From Thiotrichaceae bacterium UBA4486 (lineage in GTDB: Bacteria; Pseudomonadota; Gammaproteobacteria; Eutrophobiales; Eutrophobiaceae): DNA of 64,000 nucleotides. Of this stretch, positions 1 to 8,516 are shown one piece after another. Positions within the stretch are counted from its first letter, which is position 1; the number at the start of each line of letters is the position of its first letter. Position numbers and translations under genes: made by a program. The stretch lies in the NCBI GenBank assembly GCA_002389045.1, contig DGNS01000017.1, positions 96,797-160,796 of the forward strand, given 5' to 3'. The notes beneath the pieces are model-generated. The model ran no database searches. It was not told the origin of the DNA and worked only from the letters and a program-made list of their open reading frames with translations.

Positions 1-144
1 AAAAAAACCGGCAAAGTCAAAAAATACATGGCGCGCGCGCGCAAATACCTGGAGCGGGTTCACCAGCTTGATCCAGGCAACAGGAAATACCCGGAATTAC
101 TGGACATGATCCGGAAAATTTCCGATCAGCGTGAAGCAGCCTGA
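1..144 (+). CDS. C-terminal fragment of an unidentified protein, cut by the window edge
   Basis: Only the last 47 codons are visible, ending in TGA 19 bases before the histidine kinase that follows. The fragment is basic and helical and contains a stretch resembling the second helix of a tetratricopeptide repeat, with a YLERVHQLDPGN-type motif. The close spacing suggests one operon with the downstream kinase, so a response regulator or scaffold with a TPR tail is possible, but that is inference. The reading frame is clear; the function cannot be assigned from this piece. Confidence 0.6.
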   Translation, partial: KKTGKVKKYMARARKYLERVHQLDPGNRKYPELLDMIRKISDQREAA

Positions 145-163
145 TCAGGAGGCGGCCTGAACC

Positions 164-853
164 ATGCAAGAACTGTCCGAATTTGACTATTCCACACTGC
201 TCGCGAGCTCCATCCACGAGGTGAAGAATTCGCTGAACATGTTGTTGAATACGATCGATAATGTTTCTGGCAGCTGTGATAATCATCATTGTGGAACCCG
301 CGAGTCGCTGTCATATATCAAGTATGAGGGCACACGCATCAGCGATGACCTGATCGAGTTGCTGGCCATATACCGGATCCGCAACAACCAGTACATGGTT
401 AATATCGATGAACATTCCGTATCCGCTTTTCTCAACGAGATCCTGATGCAACACGAAACCACTTTCCGCTACAGAAACATTCAGCAAAGCCTTGATTGCA
501 GCGATGACCTGATCTGGTATTTCGACCGCGACCTGTTATCGGTGGTAATGAGTAATGTCATCAACAATCTCTATAAATACACCAGGGACAGACTGGAAAT
601 CAGCGCCGATCAATCCGGCGATTACCTGCTCATCCAAATACGGGACAACGGCGAAGGTTATCCTGATTGGATGCTGAGTCCGGAAACCACACAAAAACAG
701 GCGTTGCGCACGGATATGGCCGGCACCGGACTGGGTTTGTATTTCTCGAGGCTGGTATGCGGTATACACAAAAACAAGGGCCGCGAAGGCTACATCACCA
801 CGACCAATGACGGCATAGAAGGCGGCGGCTGTTTTTCCATCTACCTGCCGTAA
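164..853 (+). CDS. Cytoplasmic sensor histidine kinase, short form
   Basis: This 229-residue protein has the core of a two-component kinase and little else. An H-box is seen at residues 15-25 with His18 as the likely phosphoacceptor, an N-box around Asn131-Asn135, a G1 box DNGEG at 161-165 and a G2 box GTGLGL at 187-192. No signal peptide, membrane segment or separate sensory domain is visible, so it should act in the cytoplasm on input from a partner. It follows the upstream gene by 19 bases and a GGAGG precedes the ATG at somewhat long spacing. It points away from, and is unrelated to, the larger membrane kinase on the opposite strand. The cognate response regulator may lie upstream of the window. 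Confidence 0.85.
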   Translation: MQELSEFDYSTLLASSIHEVKNSLNMLLNTIDNVSGSCDNHHCGTRESLSYIKYEGTRISDDLIELLAIYRIRNNQYMVNIDEHSVSAFLNEILMQHETTFRYRNIQQSLDCSDDLIWYFDRDLLSVVMSNVINNLYKYTRDRLEISADQSGDYLLIQIRDNGEGYPDWMLSPETTQKQALRTDMAGTGLGLYFSRLVCGIHKNKGREGYITTTNDGIEGGGCFSIYLP

Positions 854-905
854 ACTATTCCGCCAGATTCAAAACGCTGTCTGAATATGCGTTCCGGAAT
901 ATTAT

Positions 906-3023
906 TCAACCTGTCGGCACTGTAATCCTGAAGACCACCGCCTCGGCAGTATCCAGGTTTTCTGCTGTGATTGTCCCGCCATGAAACTCGGCAATCAGCC
1001 TGGCGATATAAAGACCCAGACCCAGGTGCGGCGTGTCGTCTTTCTGCTTGCGCATGGAAGTCATGGAGTTGAACAACTGTTTTTCCATACCGGAGGGAAT
1101 GCTGGAGCCGTAGTTGGTGATCGACAGCTCCAGTAGCTTGCGCTTGCGGGAAAGCGTGATTTCTATGGGCCGGTCACCACTGCTGAATTCCACGGCATTA
1201 CCGACCAGCTTGTCGAGCATCTGCACGAACAGATCCGGGGATATTCTGGCAGTACTGTCAGTATTACCGGGTGTAAATACAAAACGCTGATCGGGATATG
1301 CCGCGGTATAACCCTGAACGCAACCGTCGAGAAGGTCATCGAGGTTAACACTTTCAAACTCCGTTGATTGAATGGCCTGTTCGAGGCGCGCCGCTTCGCT
1401 GAGCCTTGTGACCAGCATATTCAGACGGCGTATCCCTGCCTGTGCCCGTTCGATACAGGTTTGCTGTTCAGCATAACTCTCCGCGCCATGCTGCAGGTTA
1501 TCCAGTGACGATTGCACCACGGCCATGGGTGTACGCAATTCATGCGAGAGCTTGCCGGAAAGCCCTTCCAGGTAATCGTGGTACTGGCGCAGGCGATCGA
1601 CGATATCGACGTAATGCTCGGAGAGTTCTGTAATTTCATCGGCGCCGCCCATGGGCGCCAGTGTCCCGGTAACGCGGCCGTGTTCATCGACGGCAGCATC
1701 GACCTGGCGCCGTAACTTGCGCAGGCGCAGTGACAGGTGGGTGGCAAACGCCAGTAACAGTATCGTAACCACGAGAAACACCAGAAAGGTTTTATTAAAG
1801 AGGTTGCTCATGGCCTCGCGCTGCACCAACTGTATGCGATGACTGGTTTCCTCCATCATCACCACACCGTCAATGAGGTTGCCGTTGAACACCGGCACCG
1901 CGGCGGACACCACGGCGGTTTGCCGGTTCGGCGAACGCCAGTGCACGGTACTGTTTGCTGCCAGGGCCTGTTGAACCTCGTCACTGTCAAGACGCGATTG
2001 CCCGGCCCGATCATCATGAAATCGTGCATCCACATCGGGCAACAGCCACTCATAGAACAGGTTCCATGACTCGCTGCCCGCGGGCCTGGCCAGTTCACCG
2101 CTGACGGCAAGTACCTGGCCTTTGCTGTCCAGAACCCAGACCCGGCGGCCGCGCAATTCCGCATTATCCCTGAGGATGGCATGAATGGCCGTGGACTGTT
2201 GCAACAACACATTGGGTTGCGTCGCGGTCATGATGCCGGCCGAACCAATGGTGATTTGCCCGGCGTGGCCGCCACGGGTAAAACTGTCGGTGACCAGCAC
2301 GCCAAGCCGGTCGCCAAGCATGTATTCGGGGATCCGCACTTCGAGCACATAACCCTGTTCCGTTTCCTGCCATGCACTGTGTATGTTGGTAATGTAAGTA
2401 CGCGTCAGTGTCGACTCGGAAAATTCAAAAAACGGATCGTCAGGATGGTATTCCTGCAATCGGAAGGGAAACATGGCGCCCGGAGCTTCGGGTGAAAAAT
2501 ACGCCGTTTGCACATGTCCGTACTGATCCTCGAACACCAGGCTGACGTAATCACCGTTGATACCGGTGCCGGCATCGGGTGTGTTGTAGCGGACCTCGCG
2601 GTCATTGACCTGCAGTAACAAATAGACCTGTCCCGAGTGCCGCGCCATCAGGGTGCTGAAAAATACCGGGGCCGCATCACCGGAAGCGCCTTTCGGCCGT
2701 GCATAATGATTGGACCAGTCGATATACATCGACCAGTCATTCACGTAACCGTCGATCTGCATCGGATGGCGGATATCGTGGATAAAAATCGCCGGCTGGT
2801 CGTTGTCGTAGATACGGTGAAACAGTTCCGGATGATTGTGCAGAGGCGCGGCCGTGGCCCGGGCGGCGTCCAGCAACGACTGTTCGAGGCTGTCCTGGAG
2901 AAAGCGCTCCATTTCCTGCAGGTATTGCAATCCGACATAGGGAATGCTCAGCACCGCCAGCCCCAGGAGCAGCAACCGTGTCCGGATGGTGAGGCCGAAA
3001 CGTCCGGCCCTGCCGGTTTTCAT
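906..3023 (-). CDS. pdsS: Membrane sensor histidine kinase of the proteobacterial dedicated sortase system
   Basis: This 705-residue kinase is the sensor for the adjacent sortase genes. It has an N-terminal membrane segment (about residues 13-30), a large periplasmic domain of nearly 380 residues, a second membrane segment (about 407-430), a HAMP-like linker, an H-box with LSHELRTP near residue 492, and an ATP-binding domain with LGLGLYIARL near 667. It starts 6 bases after the stop of the response regulator gene, so the two are co-transcribed. Family assignment rests on the size, the long periplasmic sensor and, above all, the neighbours: a VIT/VWA sortase target and a class GN sortase transcribed divergently. 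The signal sensed is unknown; control of the sortase genes is inferred from gene order. Confidence 0.85.
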   Translation of the reverse strand: MKTGRAGRFGLTIRTRLLLLGLAVLSIPYVGLQYLQEMERFLQDSLEQSLLDAARATAAPLHNHPELFHRIYDNDQPAIFIHDIRHPMQIDGYVNDWSMYIDWSNHYARPKGASGDAAPVFFSTLMARHSGQVYLLLQVNDREVRYNTPDAGTGINGDYVSLVFEDQYGHVQTAYFSPEAPGAMFPFRLQEYHPDDPFFEFSESTLTRTYITNIHSAWQETEQGYVLEVRIPEYMLGDRLGVLVTDSFTRGGHAGQITIGSAGIMTATQPNVLLQQSTAIHAILRDNAELRGRRVWVLDSKGQVLAVSGELARPAGSESWNLFYEWLLPDVDARFHDDRAGQSRLDSDEVQQALAANSTVHWRSPNRQTAVVSAAVPVFNGNLIDGVVMMEETSHRIQLVQREAMSNLFNKTFLVFLVVTILLLAFATHLSLRLRKLRRQVDAAVDEHGRVTGTLAPMGGADEITELSEHYVDIVDRLRQYHDYLEGLSGKLSHELRTPMAVVQSSLDNLQHGAESYAEQQTCIERAQAGIRRLNMLVTRLSEAARLEQAIQSTEFESVNLDDLLDGCVQGYTAAYPDQRFVFTPGNTDSTARISPDLFVQMLDKLVGNAVEFSSGDRPIEITLSRKRKLLELSITNYGSSIPSGMEKQLFNSMTSMRKQKDDTPHLGLGLYIARLIAEFHGGTITAENLDTAEAVVFRITVPTG

Positions 3024-3029
3024 GGCTGC

Positions 3030-3728
3030 TCAGGTCTCGCGGTTCCAGCGATAACCCATACCGTAGATGGTGTCGATGGCATCGAATGACGCGTCAATAG
3101 CCTTGAATTTCCTGCGTATACGTTTGATGTGGGAGGTCACTGTACCATCATCGACAAAGATATTGGCATCCTTCATCAACTGGTCGCGGTTTTTGACATG
3201 ACCCGGGATGCGCGCCAGGCAGACGACGATCCAGAATTCGGTCAGGGTCAGATCAACCCGGTGACCGCGCCACGTGACCTCGAGGGAATCACAATCGATG
3301 TCGAGCGAACCATGGCGGATGACATCACCGCGATCGCCGCCGGCTGCCTGCAAGGCCTGCTGTCGGCGGAACAATGCCGCGATGCGCGCGCTCAGGTGCG
3401 GCAGTGAAATATCCTTGGTCAGGTAATCGTCGGCGCCAAGGCGCAGACCGGAGATGGAATCCAGGTCTGAATCGCGGGCGGTAAGAAAGATGATCGGTAA
3501 TGCTTGCGAGCGCGCACGCAGTTCGCGGCAGAGATCGAAGCCGGCCTCGCTGTCGTCACCGAGGCCGATATCCAGTACCACCAGGTCCGGCAGTTCGCGG
3601 TTGAAAGCGGCCAGCGCCTGCTCGCGATCATCATAGGCGCTGACGCGATAACCCTGTTTAGTCAGGGCTTCGGCATAGTTCCGGCGTATGGCCGGTTCGT
3701 CCTCCACCAGCGCAATGTGTTTCTGCAT
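3030..3728 (-). CDS. pdsR: OmpR-type response regulator of the dedicated sortase system
   Basis: A 232-residue response regulator. The receiver domain fills residues 1-120, with the acidic pair near residues 9-11, the phosphoacceptor Asp53 in VVLDIGLG and the Lys of YLTKD near 105. A winged-helix DNA-binding domain follows (about 130-230), with LTLTEFWIV and a recognition-helix region TVTSHIKRIRRKF. I chose the ATG at 3728 because it begins exactly at the receiver domain and has a GGGAGAGAG stretch upstream; the open frame extends further but that part resembles nothing. It lies directly upstream of the kinase and diverges from the sortase target gene, so it probably acts in the interval at 3729-3917. 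Confidence 0.88.
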   Translation of the reverse strand: MQKHIALVEDEPAIRRNYAEALTKQGYRVSAYDDREQALAAFNRELPDLVVLDIGLGDDSEAGFDLCRELRARSQALPIIFLTARDSDLDSISGLRLGADDYLTKDISLPHLSARIAALFRRQQALQAAGGDRGDVIRHGSLDIDCDSLEVTWRGHRVDLTLTEFWIVVCLARIPGHVKNRDQLMKDANIFVDDGTVTSHIKRIRRKFKAIDASFDAIDTIYGMGYRWNRET

Positions 3729-3917
3729 ATTCTGTCTCTCTCCCGGTGAGATCACGTATCCCGAGTATATCGATTTCACCATCAATATCCGCAACCCGGA
3801 TTCAATTTCCTTTTTTTCGCCACAATTGATCGTCACCCTGCCCGATTTCATACCGGCTGCCGCCAGATGCCGGGACTTTAATTGCTGTTACACGAACACC
3901 ATGACAGGAGCCCGTCG

Positions 3918-3995
3918 ATGACACAACACCAGACCCCGATCACTTTGAGCGCTTACGGCGCCGGGAATTCCGCGGCTTGCAGCAGCAATGAATAA
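3918..3995 (+). CDS. Possible 25-residue leader peptide overlapping the start of the sortase target gene
   Basis: A short frame begins at an ATG 7 bases after a good AGGAG ribosome-binding site and ends with TAA at 3993-3995. Its end overlaps the ATG of the sortase target gene at 3988 (ATGAATAA), and the target gene has no visible ribosome-binding site of its own. Translational coupling is therefore plausible. The peptide resembles nothing I recognise. It could instead be a chance frame, with the true start of the target gene elsewhere. Confidence 0.4.
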   Translation: MTQHQTPITLSAYGAGNSAACSSNE

Positions 3996-6108
3996 AACCG
4001 CGATGGTGAAAACCCGCAACCGATCGTTTCTGATCATCGCCGCACACTGCCTGCTCCACGGTTTCAGTGCCGGCATGGTCGCTTCAATCCTGCTCAGCCT
4101 GCTGGTACTGCTGCTCTCTCCCGCGGCCGGCGCCATGACTGCGGACCATGAAGATGCGTTGACCATGGAACATCCCGCCGATGTCACCCGCGGCAGCCTG
4201 TTGTTGAAAACGGCAAACGGCCTTGAACACGCACCGCTGCTAACAACGGATGTCCTGCTCACTGTTTCCGGACTCATCAGCCGCGCCCGGCTGCAACAAA
4301 AGTTCATTAATGAAAGCGATGACCGGGTTGAAGCCATCTACGTGTTTCCCCTGCCTGACGATGCCGCGGTCGACAGTCTGCGCATGATCATAGGCGAGCG
4401 CATCATTGAAGGGCGGATCAAGGAGCGCGAGGCTGCGAAAAAAACCTACGAACAGGCAAAAAACAGCGGTCAACGCGCCAGCCTGGTGGAACAGGAACGC
4501 CCGAACATCTTTACCACCAGCGTGGCCAATATCGGCCCCGGGGAAACGGTAACGGTCGTGATCGAGTTCCAGCAAAGCGTACGCTACGACAACGGTCAGT
4601 TTTCCCTGCGCTTTCCCATGGTGGTCGCGCCGCGATTCATTCCCGGTACGCAGCAAGTACACGGCTTCAGTGGCCACGGCTGGGGCATCAACACCGACGA
4701 GGTCGACGATGCACAACGCATCACCCCGCCGGTGCGCCACCCCGACGCGGGTACTGTCAATCCGCTCACTCTCGAAGTCCGGCTCGACAGCGGTTTTGCC
4801 CTGCAAAACATCATGAGTTCCTATCACGCCATAGACATCCGGCAGAATGCCAACACCCGCTACACCATCACACTGAAAGACGGCGCCGTACCGGCCAACC
4901 GCGATTTTGAACTCAACTGGCGCGCCGTGCCCGGGGAATCACCGCGGGCCGCCCTGTTCAGCGAACGCCATGGTCAAAATCACTACGCCAAGATCATGGT
5001 GTTGCCACCGGCCACCGGTGCGGCCGGGGCGCTGCGGCGGCAGGTGATCTTTGTCATCGACACCTCGGGATCGATGGGCGGAGCATCCATTCGCCAGGCG
5101 CGCGCGGCCCTGCTGCTGGCGCTGCAACGCCTGCAGGCGGGTGATACGTTCAATGTCATCCAGTTCAATTCACGCACCGAGAGCCTGTTCGACCGGCCCG
5201 AAGCCGTCAGCCCGCAGACGCTGCGCAGCGCGAATGCTTACATACAACGGCTGCATGCCGGTGGCGGCACCGTCATGTTGCCGGCGCTCGAACAATCGCT
5301 GTCAAGCAGTACTAAAGACTACGACGTGCGCCAGGTGATCTTTCTCACCGACGGCAGTGTCGGCAATGAAGACGCCCTGTTCGAAAGCATCCGCCGCCAC
5401 ATTGGTGATACGCGGCTGTTTACCGTAGGCATCGGTTCGGCGCCGAACGCCCACTTCATGCGCCGCGCCAGCCGTTTCGGCCGTGGCACTTATACCTATA
5501 TCGGTGATGTCAACGAAGTCGGCGAGCGCATGCAGGCATTGTTCGCCAAACTGGAATCCGCCGTGATGACCGGCATCCGGGTGCAGGGAGCAGGTCAGGC
5601 GGAGATGTGGCCGCAGGCGATCCCGGATCTCTACAGCGGCGAACCGCTGATGTTCACGCTGCGCGCCGGTGAATTACCCGGATCGCTGAACGTCAGCGGC
5701 GAAATCGCCGGACAACCCTGGTCCTCGGAACTCGTCCTCGACGGCGGACAGGATCACCCGGGCGTTGCCCGGCTCTGGGCCCGGCAGAAAATCGCGGCCC
5801 TGATGGATCAGCGCGGCAGCGGCAACGAAGCGGAACAGATCAGGCGTTCGATCATCGAGCTGGCGCTCGAACATCACCTGGTCAGCAAGTACACCAGCCT
5901 GGTTGCAGTGGATGTCACCCCGGCCCGCGTCCGCGAAGCCCTGTTAAAAAGCCTGCCGGTTCCGGTCAACCTGCCGCACGGCTGGGACTACGACAAGGTG
6001 TTCGGCAAACTGCCGCAAACGGCAACGCCCGCCACCTGGAATATGCTGGCGGGATTGTTATGTCTGCTGACAGGCCTCGTCCTGCTGCGGGGACGCCGCC
6101 ATGTCTGA
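3988..6108 (+). CDS. VIT and VWA domain surface protein, target of the dedicated class GN sortase
   Basis: This 706-residue protein is the substrate of the sortase encoded just downstream. In order it has an N-terminal signal segment (hydrophobic to about residue 49), a VIT (inter-alpha-trypsin inhibitor) domain at about 70-200, a von Willebrand A domain starting near 350 with the MIDAS motif DTSGSMGG near 358, and a C-terminal sorting signal: LPQTA at 675-679, a membrane segment and the basic tail RGRRHV. This layout matches the family called marine proteobacterial sortase target protein. Cleavage between T and A and attachment to the envelope are inferred from the family. The gene overlaps the sortase gene by 8 bases, so the pair is one transcript. 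The start is uncertain because no ribosome-binding site precedes it (see the leader at 3918). Confidence 0.93.
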   Translation: MNKTAMVKTRNRSFLIIAAHCLLHGFSAGMVASILLSLLVLLLSPAAGAMTADHEDALTMEHPADVTRGSLLLKTANGLEHAPLLTTDVLLTVSGLISRARLQQKFINESDDRVEAIYVFPLPDDAAVDSLRMIIGERIIEGRIKEREAAKKTYEQAKNSGQRASLVEQERPNIFTTSVANIGPGETVTVVIEFQQSVRYDNGQFSLRFPMVVAPRFIPGTQQVHGFSGHGWGINTDEVDDAQRITPPVRHPDAGTVNPLTLEVRLDSGFALQNIMSSYHAIDIRQNANTRYTITLKDGAVPANRDFELNWRAVPGESPRAALFSERHGQNHYAKIMVLPPATGAAGALRRQVIFVIDTSGSMGGASIRQARAALLLALQRLQAGDTFNVIQFNSRTESLFDRPEAVSPQTLRSANAYIQRLHAGGGTVMLPALEQSLSSSTKDYDVRQVIFLTDGSVGNEDALFESIRRHIGDTRLFTVGIGSAPNAHFMRRASRFGRGTYTYIGDVNEVGERMQALFAKLESAVMTGIRVQGAGQAEMWPQAIPDLYSGEPLMFTLRAGELPGSLNVSGEIAGQPWSSELVLDGGQDHPGVARLWARQKIAALMDQRGSGNEAEQIRRSIIELALEHHLVSKYTSLVAVDVTPARVREALLKSLPVPVNLPHGWDYDKVFGKLPQTATPATWNMLAGLLCLLTGLVLLRGRRHV

Positions 6109-6700
6109 TGTGCTGAAACGCCGGCTGATCACGCTCGGCTTGTCTTTCCTCCCCCTCTACGGTGTATGGATGTTCGGACAGGGAGTCTGGATCCACGCCA
6201 AGGCGCAAGTGGCGCAGGTTCTCCTGGAATCGGCCTGGTCACAAACACGCCAGGGCCACAAGGAGGTGAAACCGTGGCCCTGGGCCGATACCTGGCCGGT
6301 CGGCCGATTGACCGTGCCGCGCCTTGGTGAACGCCGTCTCGTCCTGGCCGGGGCAAGCGGGTCCTCCCTTGCCTTCGGTCCAGGACACCTTTTTAACAGC
6401 GCGGCGCCGGGTGAGGCGGGCAATTGTGTGATCGCCGGACATCGTGATACGCATTTCCGTTTTATTCGTCACCTGAAAAAAGGTGATCACATCGTCCTTG
6501 AAAACCCGCGTAATAAAATCACGACTTATGAGGTGCAAGCGTTGCTGATCGTCGACGAGAACTCGCACCGGATCCTGCAACAGGACGCCGGCAACCGGCT
6601 GACACTGATCACCTGTTATCCCTTCGATGCCATCCGCTCCGGCGGGCCGCTGCGTTACGTGGTGATCGCCCGTGCCGTGAGCCGGAGCGTAATCATTTAA
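6101..6700 (+). CDS. Class GN sortase, cysteine transpeptidase
   Basis: A 199-residue sortase with one N-terminal membrane anchor (about residues 8-28) and an extracytoplasmic catalytic domain. The catalytic residues are visible: His114 in AGHRDTHF, Cys172 in TLITCYPF and Arg185 in GPLRYVVI. It should recognise the LPQTA signal of the protein encoded immediately upstream, cut it and join it to an acceptor in the envelope; the acceptor in Gram-negative bacteria is not known to me. The 8-base overlap with the target gene and the nearby dedicated two-component pair identify it as the one-substrate type of sortase. Family and role are firm; the chemical acceptor is open. Confidence 0.95.
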   Translation: MSDVLKRRLITLGLSFLPLYGVWMFGQGVWIHAKAQVAQVLLESAWSQTRQGHKEVKPWPWADTWPVGRLTVPRLGERRLVLAGASGSSLAFGPGHLFNSAAPGEAGNCVIAGHRDTHFRFIRHLKKGDHIVLENPRNKITTYEVQALLIVDENSHRILQQDAGNRLTLITCYPFDAIRSGGPLRYVVIARAVSRSVII

Positions 6701-6713
6701 CCCGAGGAGACCC

Positions 6714-8075
6714 ATGTACGCATTACTGAAATCGCCCGCGGAAATCCGCACCCACCATCACCCTGTACAGATACCGGATGATGTACGCGTCGATGAACCG
6801 GCGCTGACCCACAGCCTGCGGCGCAAGCTGCTGAACCGGCACCGGCAGAATTTCAACTGGCAGGAAGGCGGAACCCGTTCGCCGATCAAATACCTGGATC
6901 GCGACAGCGTGGAATACTCGCTGACACAGGCGGCCGACAATAATACCAGTGAAGCCCGCATGGCCCGGTTGACGCTGTATCGCTCGCTGGCCCTGCAGGA
7001 CAAGGTCTGGGGCGGCATCTTCCAGTACGCCACCGGTGACTGGCATCATCCCCATTATGTCATGACCATGGCCAGTCAGGCCGGTCACCTGCGCATGTAT
7101 GCCCTCGCCCATGCGCTGTGGGACAACCGCATCTTCAAAAGCGCCGCCCTGCAAATCCGCGCTTACCTGTCACGTTTCCTGGCCAGCCCGGTGCATGCGT
7201 TTTATGCCGGCCAGCTCGATCGCATCCGCGATTGCGAACCGCGCAGTTACTACGCCATGAACGAACTCCAGCGTCTGCGGCACGGCATACCCGAGATCGA
7301 TACGCGAATACTCGCGCGGGAGAACGGCTGGGCCATCGAGGCGCTCGCCACCTGTTATGAATACTGTAACGACGCTGCCGCTCTGGAGCTCGCTGTCAAC
7401 GCGGCGCACTGGATCATCGGCCAGCGGAGTATCGCCGACGGCGGTTTTAAAAACGGCGAAGAGATCAGTTACCGCCTCGGAGACACCCTGGCCATGGGCC
7501 GGGCCTTTTTGCAGTTGTATCGTGCCACCGCTGATGCCGACTGGCTTGCCCGCGCCATCAATGCCGCCGATTTCATTGCCCTGCATTTTCATCATCGCGG
7601 TGGCGGTTTTGTCCCCGCCGTGAATACCCGCAGCAAGCTGCAAACCGGCCCGGGTATCGATGAGAACCTGTCGCTGATGCGCTTTGCCAACCTGTTGTCG
7701 TTCTATTCCGGCCGCAAACGTCATCGCGGCATGGCCAAACACTGTTTTCGTTTTCTGTGCCTGGATGAAGTGGCCACCGCACGCGACGAGGAAACCGGCA
7801 TTCTGCTGGCCGACCAGGAATACCACGAGCGGCCGCTGCAGATCACGCTCATCGGCAGCCGCAAGGATCAACGGGCGCGGGCACTCTACCGGGTGGCGTT
7901 GAATCATCATCCCTGGTTTAAAAGACTTGTCTGGCAGGAACCCGGGGAGAGTCCGTTACAGGGCCGCGAGATGTATTTCAAACAGCAGCCGGTCGCGGTG
8001 GTCAGGCATCCGTTCAGCAAAAGCTCCCACTTTTACGAACCACAAAGCCTGAAGGATTTTCTCTGGTCCTTATGA
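6714..8075 (+). CDS. Six-hairpin (YyaL-like) protein of unknown function
   Basis: This 453-residue protein begins 14 bases after the sortase stop, behind a good GAGGAG site, so it probably belongs to the same transcript. The stretch WGGIFQYATGDWHHPHYVMTM and the regularly spaced helical hairpins resemble the alpha/alpha-toroid part of the YyaL/spermatogenesis-associated protein 20 family. The N-terminal thioredoxin-like domain of that family is absent. No signal peptide is evident, so it should be cytoplasmic. I cannot assign a substrate or reaction. Its place after the sortase suggests a role with that system, perhaps on a carbohydrate, but this is speculation. Confidence 0.6.
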   Translation: MYALLKSPAEIRTHHHPVQIPDDVRVDEPALTHSLRRKLLNRHRQNFNWQEGGTRSPIKYLDRDSVEYSLTQAADNNTSEARMARLTLYRSLALQDKVWGGIFQYATGDWHHPHYVMTMASQAGHLRMYALAHALWDNRIFKSAALQIRAYLSRFLASPVHAFYAGQLDRIRDCEPRSYYAMNELQRLRHGIPEIDTRILARENGWAIEALATCYEYCNDAAALELAVNAAHWIIGQRSIADGGFKNGEEISYRLGDTLAMGRAFLQLYRATADADWLARAINAADFIALHFHHRGGGFVPAVNTRSKLQTGPGIDENLSLMRFANLLSFYSGRKRHRGMAKHCFRFLCLDEVATARDEETGILLADQEYHERPLQITLIGSRKDQRARALYRVALNHHPWFKRLVWQEPGESPLQGREMYFKQQPVAVVRHPFSKSSHFYEPQSLKDFLWSL

Positions 8076-8173
8076 GCCCCACTGCGGCGTCCGCTCATAT
8101 CCGTTAGCCCGGGTATGGTCTAAGCTGATAACAGGTAAACCCTTTTATCCACGCTAACGACAGGAGACAAACC

Positions 8174-8476
8174 ATGAGTAATGAAGACAATAAAAAACAG
8201 GCTTACCAGGATAAATACAAGGCGCAACTGGACCAATGGCAGGCGGACATCGACAAATTGAAAGCCAAATCGGAGGAAGTCGAGGCCGAAACCCGGATCG
8301 AGTATCAGAAACAGATAGACAGGCTGAAAGCCCTGCAGGAAGAAGCCTGGGAAAATTTTGAAAAACTGAAAAACACCAGTGAACGGGCCTGGGACGAAAT
8401 GAAGGTCGAGGCGGAAAAGAAATGGGTGGAAATGAACAACGCCGTCAAATCCATGATGGATAAATTCCGGTTGTAA
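8174..8476 (+). CDS. Small cytoplasmic coiled-coil protein
   Basis: A 100-residue, highly charged protein made almost entirely of heptad-patterned helix, rich in Lys, Glu, Asp, Gln and Trp. It resembles the small coiled-coil proteins often labelled stress-response or Sll1863-like. A strong ribosome-binding site (AGGAGA) precedes the ATG. The 98-base gap after the YyaL-like gene leaves room for its own promoter, so it need not belong to the sortase operon. There is no signal peptide or membrane segment. Function is unknown. Confidence 0.7.
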   Translation: MSNEDNKKQAYQDKYKAQLDQWQADIDKLKAKSEEVEAETRIEYQKQIDRLKALQEEAWENFEKLKNTSERAWDEMKVEAEKKWVEMNNAVKSMMDKFRL

Positions 8477-8516
8477 AGCTGCAGGCGGCGTATGGCTTTG
8501 CTGTTCAACTACAAAG

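Noticed and set aside
3030..3851. The longer frame of the sortase response regulator (start at 3851)
   Set aside because: The extra 41 residues lack similarity to any domain, and a start at the receiver domain has a suitable upstream sequence.
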